In this document: piece after piece, positions 9,543 to 16,994 of the stretch
Layout of the letters: the number at the start of each line of letters is the position of its first letter
Numbering within the stretch: position 1 is the stretch's first letter
Source: an uncultured Bacteroidales bacterium
Lineage (GTDB): Bacteria > Bacteroidota > Bacteroidia > Bacteroidales > UBA932
DNA: 64,000 bases
Reading direction: 5' to 3'
NCBI GenBank assembly: GCA_944326355.1
Contig: CALVDO010000003.1
Span: forward strand, 62,001 to 126,000
The notes under the pieces: generated by a model
What the model saw: the letters and a program-made list of their open reading frames with translations, nothing else
Database searches by the model: none
What the model was told of the DNA's origin: nothing
Program-made: the position numbers and the translations under genes

Positions 9543-10121
9543 TCAGAGAAGGCCGTTTTCCGCAAAATATTTCCAGAGGGGCGCGGCCATCAGGGACTGG
9601 CGTATCTTGTCTGCCTTGAGCAGCTGACGCACCTGGTCGGCGGTGAGGATGCAGATCTTCAGGTCTTCGGTGCTGTCGAGGTGCTGGCCCGAGATCTTTC
9701 TGACTCCGGTCGCGAGGAAGCAGTGTGTGAGATTGTTCGTGGTGCTGCTGTTGCCGGACAGCGTCATCAGCCTCGACCACACTCCTCCGCCGTAGCCTGT
9801 CTCTTCCTCAAGCTCTCGTCGTGCCGCCTCTTCAGGGGTCTCTCCCTTTTCCATGACTCCGGCGGGAATCTCATAGCAGGTCTTTCCGAGCCCCTGCCTG
9901 TACTGGCGTTCCATCACGAAGCGGCCGTCTTCAGTTATGGCAGTCACATTGACCCAGTCCGGGTATTCGAGCACATAGAACTCCGGGTTGATTCTTCCGT
10001 CGGGGAGTCTCACCTGGTCGTGTCTGACGGTCAGCCAGGGCCTTCTGAAGAGGTATTCGCTGCTGACCGTTTCCCATTTTCCGTCCTCATTTATGGCGGA
10101 TCCGATGTCAAAATTGTCCAT
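9543..10121 (-). CDS. NUDIX hydrolase, ADP-ribose pyrophosphatase-like
   Basis: A 192-residue NUDIX protein. The NUDIX box is complete: GVMEKGETPEEAARRELEEE followed by TGY, fitting G-x5-E-x7-R-E-U-x-E-E-x-G-U, and it binds the divalent metal used to cleave a nucleoside diphosphate linkage. The upstream part (FRRPWLTVRHDQVRLPDGR, VNVTAITEDGRFVMERQYR) resembles ADP-ribose or nucleoside-diphosphate-sugar pyrophosphatases of the NudF group. The exact substrate cannot be read from sequence. It sits next to pnuC, divergently transcribed; both could touch NAD-derived metabolites, but that link is an inference. Confidence 0.85.
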   Translation of the reverse strand: MDNFDIGSAINEDGKWETVSSEYLFRRPWLTVRHDQVRLPDGRINPEFYVLEYPDWVNVTAITEDGRFVMERQYRQGLGKTCYEIPAGVMEKGETPEEAARRELEEETGYGGGVWSRLMTLSGNSSTTNNLTHCFLATGVRKISGQHLDSTEDLKICILTADQVRQLLKADKIRQSLMAAPLWKYFAENGLL

Positions 10122-10235
10122 GTTTTTCTTCGGTTGTTCCCGCTAATTTACACAGAAGACGAGAGTAATGCAAGCCTGCCTGTCTTAATGCCTGCGATTA
10201 TAACCCGTGCCGGCTCCGTACTTGCGAAAAAACGT

Positions 10236-10243
10236 TAACTTTG
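10236..10243 (+). promoter_or_regulatory. Bacteroidetes-type -7 element (TAACTTTG) before pnuC
   Basis: TAACTTTG matches the TAnnTTTG -7 consensus of the Bacteroidetes primary sigma factor and lies 41 bases before the pnuC start. No clear TTTG was seen at the expected -33 spacing. No TPP-riboswitch-like conserved boxes were found in the leader. Confidence 0.45.
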
Positions 10244-10284
10244 CGCCTCTTGTTGCAAAAAAATCATAAAAGCGGGGCATACGG

Positions 10285-10863
10285 ATGGACTGGATGGAAA
10301 TCTTCTCTCTCGTGACCGGGCTGCTGTACATCTGGCTCGAGATACGGCAGAAGAACATCATGTGGATAGTTGGGCTCATCACGAGCGCGGCGACGATGTG
10401 GGTATTCTTTGACGGGGGGCTCTATGCTTCTGCCGCACTGAATCTGTACTATGTCGTGATCTCGCTCTGGGGACTGAGGCAGTGGCGCAGGGATTCAAGA
10501 AAGACGGAGACCGAGGACGCCATTCATCTCAACAGGCTTACGCTGAAGACGGCCCTTCTCAGCGCGGGCATCTATGCGGCCGGGACAGCCGGACTCTGGT
10601 GGCTCATGGATCTGCTTGAGGACCCTATGTCTCTGATGGACGCAGGGATAACCATGCTCGGGGCGGTGGCCACATGGTGGCTGAGCCGCTCGTACAAGGA
10701 GCAGTGGATTCTCTGGATTGTGGCCAATTTCCTCACTTTCGTCATGTGCCTGACCCAGAAGATGCCGTATATGTCTATCCTCTATGTCGTGTACACTGCC
10801 GGGGCTGTCTTCGGGTATTTCCACTGGAGACGCAACGGACAGTATGTTAAGGACGTCAATTGA
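10285..10863 (+). CDS. pnuC: PnuC-family nicotinamide riboside (vitamin) transporter
   Basis: A 192-residue integral membrane protein with about seven hydrophobic segments. It contains the family's substrate-site motif W-x2-W-x3-N as WILWIVAN near residue 138, and the N-terminal LLYIWLEIRQKNIMWIVG and later YVVYTAGAVFGYFHWRR are typical. PnuC proteins carry nicotinamide riboside (or, in some Bacteroidetes, thiamine) by facilitated diffusion driven by phosphorylation inside the cell. No thiamine genes or TPP riboswitch are next to it, so nicotinamide riboside is the better guess. The following kinase-like gene starts 3 bases after its stop, giving an apparent operon, and a sugar- or vitamin-kinase partner would fit the metabolic-trapping mechanism. 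Confidence 0.85.
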   Translation: MDWMEIFSLVTGLLYIWLEIRQKNIMWIVGLITSAATMWVFFDGGLYASAALNLYYVVISLWGLRQWRRDSRKTETEDAIHLNRLTLKTALLSAGIYAAGTAGLWWLMDLLEDPMSLMDAGITMLGAVATWWLSRSYKEQWILWIVANFLTFVMCLTQKMPYMSILYVVYTAGAVFGYFHWRRNGQYVKDVN

Positions 10864-10866
10864 GAA

Positions 10867-11751
10867 ATGAGAGAGATGACTCTGATAGCTGAAAGCGGTG
10901 CGACGAAGACGGAATGCTGTCTGCTGGACGGCGGCGGTGCTGTGCGTGCCCGTTTCATGACGCGGGGAATCAATGCGGCTGTGATGGATGCAGAAGCCGT
11001 CGCTCAGGCGGTTGAGGAGATGGCTTCGGCTTATGCCGATGCCGTCGCATCGGCGTCCTTGCGGATATTTTTCTATGGCGCGGGAATCATCGGGCAGAAG
11101 GCTCCGGAGGCCCTTGATGCGGCATTGAGACGGGTGTTCCGAGGGTGCCGGCCGGAATACGGCTCGGATCTGCTCGCTGCGGCGAGAGGTCTGTATGGGG
11201 ACGGGAACGGAATCGTGGCCATACTCGGCACGGGCTCGAACAGCTGCCTTTACGACGGCCATGAAATCGTCAGGAACATCAGGCCCGGCGGATTCATCCT
11301 CGGAGACGAGGGCAGCGCAGCGGCTCTCGGAAAGGCGTTTCTTGCGGACTATGTCAAGGATCTGCTGCCTGAAGATGTGACGACGGATTTCCGTGCGAGA
11401 TACGGTCTTGATTATCAGGGAGTCGTGAGCTTGGTCTACGGGACGGGAGGCTCTCCGTCGGCGAGGCTCGCCGCTTTCGCACCTTATATATTAAGTCTCT
11501 GCGGCGGCATGATTTCCCAAGAGGGGGCGGAATATGTGCGGAAGATGGCGGAGGACAACTTCAGGGGCTTCATCAGCAGATGCCTGTGCCGCTATGGAGA
11601 CTCCGTCAGGGAGGTCCGCGTGACCGGCTCGTTCGGCTTCGCGTGCAGGGAACTTCTGACCGGACTCGGCCGTGAGGCCGGGCTTGAGTTCAGCGTTTTT
11701 GAAAAGACTCCTATGGACGGACTTGTGAGGTATCATTCCGGGAGCTTGTGA
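10867..11751 (+). CDS. BadF/BadG-type ATPase, N-acetylglucosamine kinase-like
   Basis: A 294-residue ASKHA-fold protein. Phosphate-1 loop LIAESGATKTE is near the N-terminus, phosphate-2 segment AILGTGSNSCLYDG is near residue 118, and GFILGDEGSAAALGKAFL follows, as in eukaryotic-type N-acetylglucosamine kinases and the related BadF/BadG proteins of Bacteroidetes. The usual Asp of the phosphate-1 loop (DSGSTKTD) is Glu here, at both ends of the loop. Likely role: ATP-dependent phosphorylation of an amino sugar, perhaps from cell-wall recycling; substrate unproven. Start ATG 10867, or ATG 10876. The 3' end lies in a 23-bp tandem repeat, and the stop codon is created where the second repeat copy enters a new frame. 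Confidence 0.75.
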   Translation: MREMTLIAESGATKTECCLLDGGGAVRARFMTRGINAAVMDAEAVAQAVEEMASAYADAVASASLRIFFYGAGIIGQKAPEALDAALRRVFRGCRPEYGSDLLAAARGLYGDGNGIVAILGTGSNSCLYDGHEIVRNIRPGGFILGDEGSAAALGKAFLADYVKDLLPEDVTTDFRARYGLDYQGVVSLVYGTGGSPSARLAAFAPYILSLCGGMISQEGAEYVRKMAEDNFRGFISRCLCRYGDSVREVRVTGSFGFACRELLTGLGREAGLEFSVFEKTPMDGLVRYHSGSL

Positions 11752-11790
11752 GGTATCATTCCGGGAGCTTGTGAGGTGTCATTCCGGGAG
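11722..11790 (+). repeat. Tandem repeat, 23 bp x 3, spanning the kinase stop codon
   Basis: Three head-to-tail copies at 11722-11744, 11745-11767 and 11768-11790; the third differs by one base (A to G). The unit begins CTTGTGAGGTATCATTCCGG. Because 23 is not a multiple of 3, the second copy is read in a shifted frame and supplies the TGA at 11749-11751. With a single copy the reading frame would run about nine codons further, to a TGA near 11818. Confidence 0.95.
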
Positions 11791-11825
11791 GATGTCCGGA
11801 GACGGCCAGATGAAATGAAAAGTGC

Positions 11826-11856
11826 CGTCATACTGATATGAACGTCATACTGATAT
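11826..11856 (+). repeat. Direct repeat of 14 bp, 17-bp period, upstream of recR
   Basis: CGTCATACTGATAT occurs at 11826-11839 and again at 11843-11856, in the leader region of recR. It is a second short tandem duplication within 130 bases of intergenic sequence. Confidence 0.9.
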
Positions 11857-11878
11857 AAAGAAGTTTGTAATTAGAGAC

Positions 11879-12604
11879 ATGTATAAAGAGAATTATTCCT
11901 CCAAACTGCTTGAAGAGGCGGTAGATGCCCTGAACATGCTGCCCGGAATCGGCCGGCGAAACGCGCTCAGGCTCGCTCTGCACCTTCTCAGACAGCCGCA
12001 GGAGAATGTGCATCACTTCACGGCGGCCATCAACAGCCTCCGGGATGAAGTGAGGTACTGCCGAGTCTGCCGCATGATCTCGGACGAGGAGGTCTGCCCG
12101 ATATGTTCAGACCAGTCGAGGGACAGGCGCACAATATGCGTCGTCGAGAGCGTCCGCGACGTGATGGGCATCGAGAACACCGGGCAGTATCACGGCCTCT
12201 ACCATGTGCTCGGAGGAATCATCTCCCCGATAAACGGAGTCGGACCTTCCGACCTTACGATAAGGGAACTCGTCGCAAGGCTGGAAGAGCTCTGCTGTGC
12301 GAAAGACGGCGCAGCAGGGGCGGCAGGGGCGGCAGGGGCAGCAGGCGGCTCAGCAGGCTCAGCAGACGGCCCGGCAGGTGGAGCAGAAGCGGCGGGAGAA
12401 GTCCAGCCTGTGGAGGTGATATTCGCTCTCAGCGGCGATGTGGAGGGGGAGACAACCGCATTCTACATATATCGGCAGATTTCGCGCTTCGGAGTGCGCG
12501 TGTCGTCCCTCGCCAGAGGGCTCGGCTACGGGGATGACCTTGAATATGCCGATGAGCTGACTCTCGGCCGTTCGATAGTGAACAGACAGGAGTTCAAGCC
12601 GTGA
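11879..12604 (+). CDS. recR: Recombination mediator RecR with Ala/Gly-rich insertion
   Basis: RecR acts with RecO/RecF to load RecA at gaps. Seen in order: helix-hairpin-helix LNMLPGIGRRNALRLALHL (about 18-37); zinc site with Cys61, Cys64, Cys73 and Cys76; TOPRIM domain starting ICVVESVRDVMGIE near 86 and ending with VIFALSGDVEGETTAFYI. The length is 241 rather than about 200 because of a low-complexity insertion at about residues 140-174, between the TOPRIM helix LVARLEELCC and the next strand. It begins with repeated AAG units encoded by a 9-bp DNA repeat and ends in Ala/Gly/Ser/Glu-rich sequence. All conserved motifs flank it intact, so the protein is probably functional, with a long surface loop. 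Downstream is mntP, after a 12-bp tandem repeat. Confidence 0.92.
   Translation: MYKENYSSKLLEEAVDALNMLPGIGRRNALRLALHLLRQPQENVHHFTAAINSLRDEVRYCRVCRMISDEEVCPICSDQSRDRRTICVVESVRDVMGIENTGQYHGLYHVLGGIISPINGVGPSDLTIRELVARLEELCCAKDGAAGAAGAAGAAGGSAGSADGPAGGAEAAGEVQPVEVIFALSGDVEGETTAFYIYRQISRFGVRVSSLARGLGYGDDLEYADELTLGRSIVNRQEFKP
12314..12340 (+). repeat. In-frame 9-bp tandem repeat inside recR
   Basis: GCAGGGGCG is repeated about three times (third copy ends GCA), encoding Ala-Gly-Ala units. The surrounding stretch to about 12400 is a degenerate continuation rich in GCA and GGC codons. It accounts for the enlarged loop of RecR. Confidence 0.85.
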
Positions 12605-12613
12605 TAAAATATC

Positions 12614-12661
12614 GGCAATATAAAAGGCAATATAAAAGGCAATATAAAAGGCAATATAAAA
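12614..12661 (+). repeat. Tandem repeat, 12 bp x 4, between recR and mntP
   Basis: Four perfect copies of GGCAATATAAAA at 12614-12625, 12626-12637, 12638-12649 and 12650-12661, ending 10 bases before the mntP start codon. The array holds most of the intergenic gap, so a change in copy number would change the leader of mntP or the recR-mntP spacing. Confidence 0.97.
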
Positions 12662-12671
12662 GGATCTTCGG

Positions 12672-13220
12672 ATGGATATAATGGCAATCATTCTTCTCTC
12701 GCTCTCGCTGAGCGTGGACACTCTTGCCGTCTCTCTCGGCGGAAGCGTCTCTCTCGGCAAGGTGAGATTCGCCGAGGAAGCCAAAGTCTCGCTCGCATTC
12801 GGAATCATGCAGGCGGCCCTGATTTTCCTCGGCTGGCTTCTGGGCGCTTCTGTGGCCTCTTTCATCCATAAGGCCGCTCATGTGATAGGGTTTCTGATCC
12901 TGCTGTACATCGGCGGGTCGATGATATGGTCCGCATTGAAGAAATCCGATGAGCAGGTGGATCTCAAAGGCGTGAAGCGGCTTCTGATGGCTGCCTTTTC
13001 CACGAGTGTCGACGCCTTTTCCGTGGGCATTTCCCTCGCGATTTCGGGCATGGCTCCGGCCGAGGCCCTGACCCTCACTGCGGCTGTGTTCGTCATGACC
13101 GTCCTTGCGGCTGCCTTCGGCGTCTCCTGCGGGAGCGTGCTCGGCCGCCGTTTCGGAGTCTCAGCCCGTGTGCTCGGCGGCCTCGTGCTGATATACATCG
13201 GTGTGCGGCTGCTGGTGTGA
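12672..13220 (+). CDS. mntP: Manganese efflux pump MntP
   Basis: A 182-residue inner membrane protein with six hydrophobic helices. The paired motifs LSLSVDTLAVSLGGSVSLG near the N-terminus and AFSTSVDAFSVGISLAISG near residue 112 are the duplicated half-site Asp-containing segments of the MntP (YebN) family, which exports Mn2+ when it is in excess. The length agrees with the family. No yybP-ykoY manganese riboswitch could be recognised upstream; instead the leader is a 12-bp tandem repeat. Start at ATG 12672; ATG 12681 in the same frame is possible. Confidence 0.9.
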   Translation: MDIMAIILLSLSLSVDTLAVSLGGSVSLGKVRFAEEAKVSLAFGIMQAALIFLGWLLGASVASFIHKAAHVIGFLILLYIGGSMIWSALKKSDEQVDLKGVKRLLMAAFSTSVDAFSVGISLAISGMAPAEALTLTAAVFVMTVLAAAFGVSCGSVLGRRFGVSARVLGGLVLIYIGVRLLV

Positions 13221-13236
13221 CGACGGGCGTAAAAAA

Positions 13237-13270
13237 TTTGTTCCCCCCCCAAAAAAAAATCCTACATTTA
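13237..13270 (+). promoter_or_regulatory. Promoter with homopolymer spacer (C8 A9) before outer-membrane barrel gene
   Basis: A -33 element TTTG (13237-13240) and a -7 element TACATTTA (13263-13270, one mismatch to TAnnTTTG) are separated by 22 bases. That spacer consists almost wholly of eight C (13243-13250) followed by nine A (13251-13259). Homopolymers of this length slip readily in replication, and slippage here would alter the promoter spacing. Confidence 0.5.
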
Positions 13271-13302
13271 CGATGGATTTTAAAACCAAAAGCCTTCGTG
13301 CC

Positions 13303-15714
13303 ATGAAAGTGCCCGGAAAAACTGTTTGCCTTTTGACCTTATCTCTGCTGGCCATATCCCTCAACGCACAGGAAAATCAGACTCTACGCGGCCGTGTCCT
13401 CAACGGAGGAGGCGAGGCCGTCGCCGGGGCGGTGGTGACGTGCATCGCGTTGCCTGACAGCTCGCTCGTGGCCTACGGGGTGACGGATGATGACGGCTCG
13501 TTTCTGGTCGCTGGAGTGGCTGAAGGCGGCGGAGGGTATCTGCTCGAGGTGTCGTCCCTCGGATATGAGAAGGCCTATGTGCGCCCGGCGTCCGGAGAGA
13601 CGGTCATCACGCTCAGGGAGTCCGCCACGGAGCTTGACGAGGCCCGCGTCACCGCATCGGCGCCGGAACTGAAGCAGAAGCCGGGCAGGTTCATCTACAC
13701 GCCGCGCCTCTCTGAAGTGGGGAGTCTTGACGGCTATCAGCTACTGCAGTTCGCGCCGCTGGTGACGGTGGAGAACAACAGCGTAAGCATACTGAGCAAG
13801 GGCACGTCCACGATATACGTCAACGGCAGGAAGCCTGTGATGGACAAGGCCTCGGTGATGGAGATGCTGCGCTCGATTCCGGCCGGGCAGATAGAGAGCA
13901 TCGAGATCATCATGACCCCGAACAGCTCCCACAAGGCCTCGACTACAGGCGGGATCGTGAACATAGTGACGAAGAAAGACCCGAGCCAGGGGCTGACGGG
14001 AAGCGCGAGCGTAGAAGCCGCGTATCAAAACGAAAGGTTGTCACCGGCTGCAACGCTCTACCTGGGCTACTCAAAAAAGAAGTTCAACGCGGCTGCTGCC
14101 TTCAGCTACAAGTATTACAACTCGCTAAGCGAGACCGACGTGACATACAACTACTGGGACACCCACACCGACATCCTCAATTCTACGGCGCAGCGTTCGG
14201 ACGGCCACTACCTGAGCGGCAACCTCACCATGACCTATGACATCGGCAGGCGGAGCACCGTCGGGGCGTCGCTCCATGTCGGGGGCTCGGAGAGCGGCAG
14301 CCGGTCAGAGACAAAAACCACTCAGCATCTCAACGGCGTCATGGACAGGCTGTCGACGTCGGTCAGCGAGACCTCCAGCCCTTTCCGGAGGCCGGAGATG
14401 AGCGCAGTTGCGTACTACAACCTCAAGACGGACGACAACGGCAGCAATCTTGACATAAGTGCGAACTACTCGTCGTCGTTCGGCGTCACGTTCAGGGGCA
14501 TGGAGTATTCGGACGGCACGGACTGGAACGCGCTCGTCCCGTATTCCCGCTTCCAGCAGAACAGCACTGTAGACAGCTACGGCTACGAGTTCAAGGGGGA
14601 GTACAGCCATTACTTCAAAGACGGCACCATCCTTGAGGCCGGATATGAATTCAACGCCTCCAACATCTCGAACGACTTTGTCCGCAACGACTTCGACGGC
14701 ACGGCCTACGTGAGGGATGAGGCCCAGAGCAACCACTTCATCTACGACGAGAAGGTAAACGCGCTGTACGCCACGTTCGACAGGATGTGGGGCGACGTGT
14801 TCAGCACGACGCTTGGACTGCGAGTGGAGAACACGCTCGTTAGCGGCAACCAGGTCACCTCCGGAGAGAGCTTCCGCCGCAGCTACTGGAACTTCTTTCC
14901 CAATCTGAGTATCGTGGCTGATCTTGCGGACGGCAACCACAGCATCAGCCTCGACTTCTCGCGTTCGATAGTGAGGCCGTTCTACAGCGACCTCAACCCG
15001 TTCAGGATATGGACGTCAGAGAACACGTACACGTCCGGAAACATCCATCTCGACCCGATGGTGTACAATGACGTGGACCTGAGCTGGTTCTTTTGCGGGG
15101 ACTACATCATAGGGGCGTACTACAGCTACGGCACGGACGCGTTCAGCCAGTACTCGTTCATGGCTGAAGACAACACGACGGTCAGCAGCATGGCCAACTT
15201 CGGCAGCGAGCAGGCGCTCTCGTTCTACTTCAACATGGACAAGTCCCTCTTCAATGGGATCTGGCGGCTGTCGGTGAGCGCCAGCGCCGACTACGACATG
15301 ACGAGCGGCAGCATAGACGGCCAGGACATCGGCTACAGGAGCTGGAGGGGGACCGCCGGCATCCGCAACATCCTCAATCTGTCGGCGCGGAGAGGAATCA
15401 TGGCGACGCTGAGCTACAGCTACAGTACACCGATGCGCGGAGTGATGAAGATCGGCCGACACAAGCATCTTCTCGGCGCGACCTTCAGCAAGGATTTCCG
15501 GTTCGGAGGGTCGTTGAGCATAAGTGCGTTCAACCTGCTCAACTACAGGCCGTCATATCACTACAACACTCCGTCCTGGTCGTTCAGCGAAGCTCCCCGG
15601 ACCAACAACATCAGCATCGAGGTGAGCTATACCCAGCGGTTCGGCCGCAGCCGTGTCCGCGGCGCAGTTGACCGCTCCTCTACAAATCATCTGCAGCGGT
15701 TCGAGAAGAAATGA
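13303..15714 (+). CDS. Outer-membrane beta-barrel protein (PF14905 type) with CarboxypepD_reg domain
   Basis: About 803 residues. A signal peptide (MKVPGKTVCLLTLSLLAISL then NAQ) is followed by a carboxypeptidase-regulatory-like beta-sandwich (LRGRVLNGGGEAVAGAVVTC), a plug-like region (YQLLQFAPLVTVE, SIEIIMTPNSSHKASTTGG, IVNIVTKK) and a long beta-barrel of alternating aromatic strands ending in Arg/Phe-rich sequence. This is the OMP_b-brl_3 family, distantly related to TonB-dependent receptors; the ligand is unknown. ATG 13303 is preferred because the predicted transcription start lies near 13277; ATG 13273 in frame would add ten residues. Expression may be variable because of the homopolymer-containing promoter. 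Confidence 0.85.
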   Translation: MKVPGKTVCLLTLSLLAISLNAQENQTLRGRVLNGGGEAVAGAVVTCIALPDSSLVAYGVTDDDGSFLVAGVAEGGGGYLLEVSSLGYEKAYVRPASGETVITLRESATELDEARVTASAPELKQKPGRFIYTPRLSEVGSLDGYQLLQFAPLVTVENNSVSILSKGTSTIYVNGRKPVMDKASVMEMLRSIPAGQIESIEIIMTPNSSHKASTTGGIVNIVTKKDPSQGLTGSASVEAAYQNERLSPAATLYLGYSKKKFNAAAAFSYKYYNSLSETDVTYNYWDTHTDILNSTAQRSDGHYLSGNLTMTYDIGRRSTVGASLHVGGSESGSRSETKTTQHLNGVMDRLSTSVSETSSPFRRPEMSAVAYYNLKTDDNGSNLDISANYSSSFGVTFRGMEYSDGTDWNALVPYSRFQQNSTVDSYGYEFKGEYSHYFKDGTILEAGYEFNASNISNDFVRNDFDGTAYVRDEAQSNHFIYDEKVNALYATFDRMWGDVFSTTLGLRVENTLVSGNQVTSGESFRRSYWNFFPNLSIVADLADGNHSISLDFSRSIVRPFYSDLNPFRIWTSENTYTSGNIHLDPMVYNDVDLSWFFCGDYIIGAYYSYGTDAFSQYSFMAEDNTTVSSMANFGSEQALSFYFNMDKSLFNGIWRLSVSASADYDMTSGSIDGQDIGYRSWRGTAGIRNILNLSARRGIMATLSYSYSTPMRGVMKIGRHKHLLGATFSKDFRFGGSLSISAFNLLNYRPSYHYNTPSWSFSEAPRTNNISIEVSYTQRFGRSRVRGAVDRSSTNHLQRFEKK

Positions 15715-15773
15715 CGTCAAAATGCAATTGGAGGATAACAAATAATTTTGAGAGCGGCTGCGGGTCAGTGGGT

Positions 15774-15804
15774 TTTGAATTGTCGGCGGAAATGTCTAAT
15801 TTTG
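15774..15804 (+). promoter_or_regulatory. Bacteroidetes-type promoter upstream of corA
   Basis: TTTG at 15774-15777, a 19-base spacer, then TAATTTTG at 15797-15804: a near-perfect match to the bacteroidetal consensus, about 95 bases before the corA start. Confidence 0.65.
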
Positions 15805-15898
15805 CGGAATTCTCTGCGCGGGACGGAGTTTCGCGGAGGAGACGGTGTTCACATGTCAAACCATTCCGACTCCAGGGCCGGAACAAAACCGGATCAGC

Positions 15899-16846
15899 AT
15901 GATTACAGTCTTCTACAGATCTGACGGTCAGATGCAGCAGTCCCAGACGGAGGAGGTGTTCAAGGACCTGAAGACTTCGGATGTGGTGTGGATAGACCTC
16001 TTCGCTCCGGACGGGGATGAGAAGAGGGCGGCTGAGGCGTTTCTCGGCACCACCATCCAGAGCCGCGCAACGGCTGAGGAGATCGAGAGCTCGTCCCGCT
16101 TTTCCGAGACGGAGGACGCCATTTTCGCAAACACCAACTTCCTCATTCCCGGTCCGGAGGAATATTCGATGGAGGCGGTGTCCTTCATAATCACAGACAA
16201 TGTGCTCACTACCCTCAGGGAATGCCCGCTCAGAAGCTTCACCGACCTGCAGAGAAGACTTCTGGCCTTTCCGAAGATGTATCCGACCGGCTTTATGGTG
16301 TTCGTCAGCATACTCGAGCAGAGAATCGACCTCGATGCGGATATGATCGAGTTGATGTCCAAGGAGATAGAGCAGTACAACAGAAAGGTCAGCCTCGGAG
16401 AGGACATCAACGAGGAGTTTCTTCTCGACATCAACCAGCTGCAGGAGAACACGATGCTCGTGAGGGAGAACATCGTCGACAAGCAGAGGGTCATATCGAG
16501 CCTGCTCAAGAGCAGCAAGTATCCTCGGGAGCTGCAGTCGAAGCTGAACGTGATGCTGAAGGACATCTCGTCTCTGATCAACCACACGAATTTCGGCTTT
16601 GAGAGGCTTGAGTATCTTCAGAATACCGTGATAGGTCTCATCAACCTGGACCAGAACAAGATAATGAAGGTCTTTACCCTCGTGTCGCTGCTTCTGATGC
16701 CGCCGACTCTCATCGCCAGCTTCTACGGAATGAATGTCGCACTGCCGATGACCGACACAGGGTGGGACTGGGTGATCATCCTCGGCATGATGGCCGTCTC
16801 GTTCGTCGTGATTCTCATAATCTTCAAGAAATTGAAGATGCTGTAG
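15899..16846 (+). CDS. corA: CorA-like magnesium/cobalt transporter
   Basis: A 315-residue protein: a soluble alpha/beta N-terminal domain, a long helical stalk (about residues 150-245, many charged coiled residues such as LLDINQLQENTMLVRENIVD) and two C-terminal transmembrane helices. The selectivity-filter signature YGMN follows the first helix (LLLMPPTLIASFYGMNV), and the chain ends with a short basic tail (FKKLKML), as in the pentameric CorA Mg2+ channels of the inner membrane. ATG 15899 is used; the frame is open upstream to a GTG at 15845, but the added 18 residues lack similarity to the family. A good promoter lies upstream, so it is probably monocistronic. Confidence 0.9.
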   Translation: MITVFYRSDGQMQQSQTEEVFKDLKTSDVVWIDLFAPDGDEKRAAEAFLGTTIQSRATAEEIESSSRFSETEDAIFANTNFLIPGPEEYSMEAVSFIITDNVLTTLRECPLRSFTDLQRRLLAFPKMYPTGFMVFVSILEQRIDLDADMIELMSKEIEQYNRKVSLGEDINEEFLLDINQLQENTMLVRENIVDKQRVISSLLKSSKYPRELQSKLNVMLKDISSLINHTNFGFERLEYLQNTVIGLINLDQNKIMKVFTLVSLLLMPPTLIASFYGMNVALPMTDTGWDWVIILGMMAVSFVVILIIFKKLKML

Positions 16847-16873
16847 AATTCTTGTGATTTTTCCCTGATACTC

Positions 16874-16904
16874 TTGCATTTGAAATTTATTATCCATAAT
16901 TTTG
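16874..16904 (+). promoter_or_regulatory. Bacteroidetes-type promoter upstream of rpsA
   Basis: TTG at 16874-16876, a 20-base spacer, then TAATTTTG at 16897-16904. The predicted transcript would carry a leader of about 85 bases before the rpsA ATG at 16995. Confidence 0.65.
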
Positions 16905-16994
16905 CGCGCTTTTCGTCGGGAGCCGCGCAGGCTTATGCCGTCGGAAGCACAGGAAATAATGTAAAACCCCTAATTTGTTTTTTAATCAACAGTT

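Noticed and set aside
10122..10284. TPP riboswitch before pnuC
   Set aside because: Looked for because some Bacteroidetes pnuC-type genes are thiamine-regulated; the conserved CUGAGA and related boxes were not seen.
12614..12661. Repeat array considered as a CRISPR
   Set aside because: Units are 12 bp and contiguous with no spacers, and no cas genes are present.
12605..12671. yybP-ykoY manganese riboswitch before mntP
   Set aside because: The gap is only 67 bases and mostly tandem repeat; no room for the aptamer.
15680..16897. 405-codon minus-strand open frame opposite corA
   Set aside because: Antisense to a clear CorA protein with its own promoter; composition (His, Leu, Arg-rich) is typical of a shadow frame.
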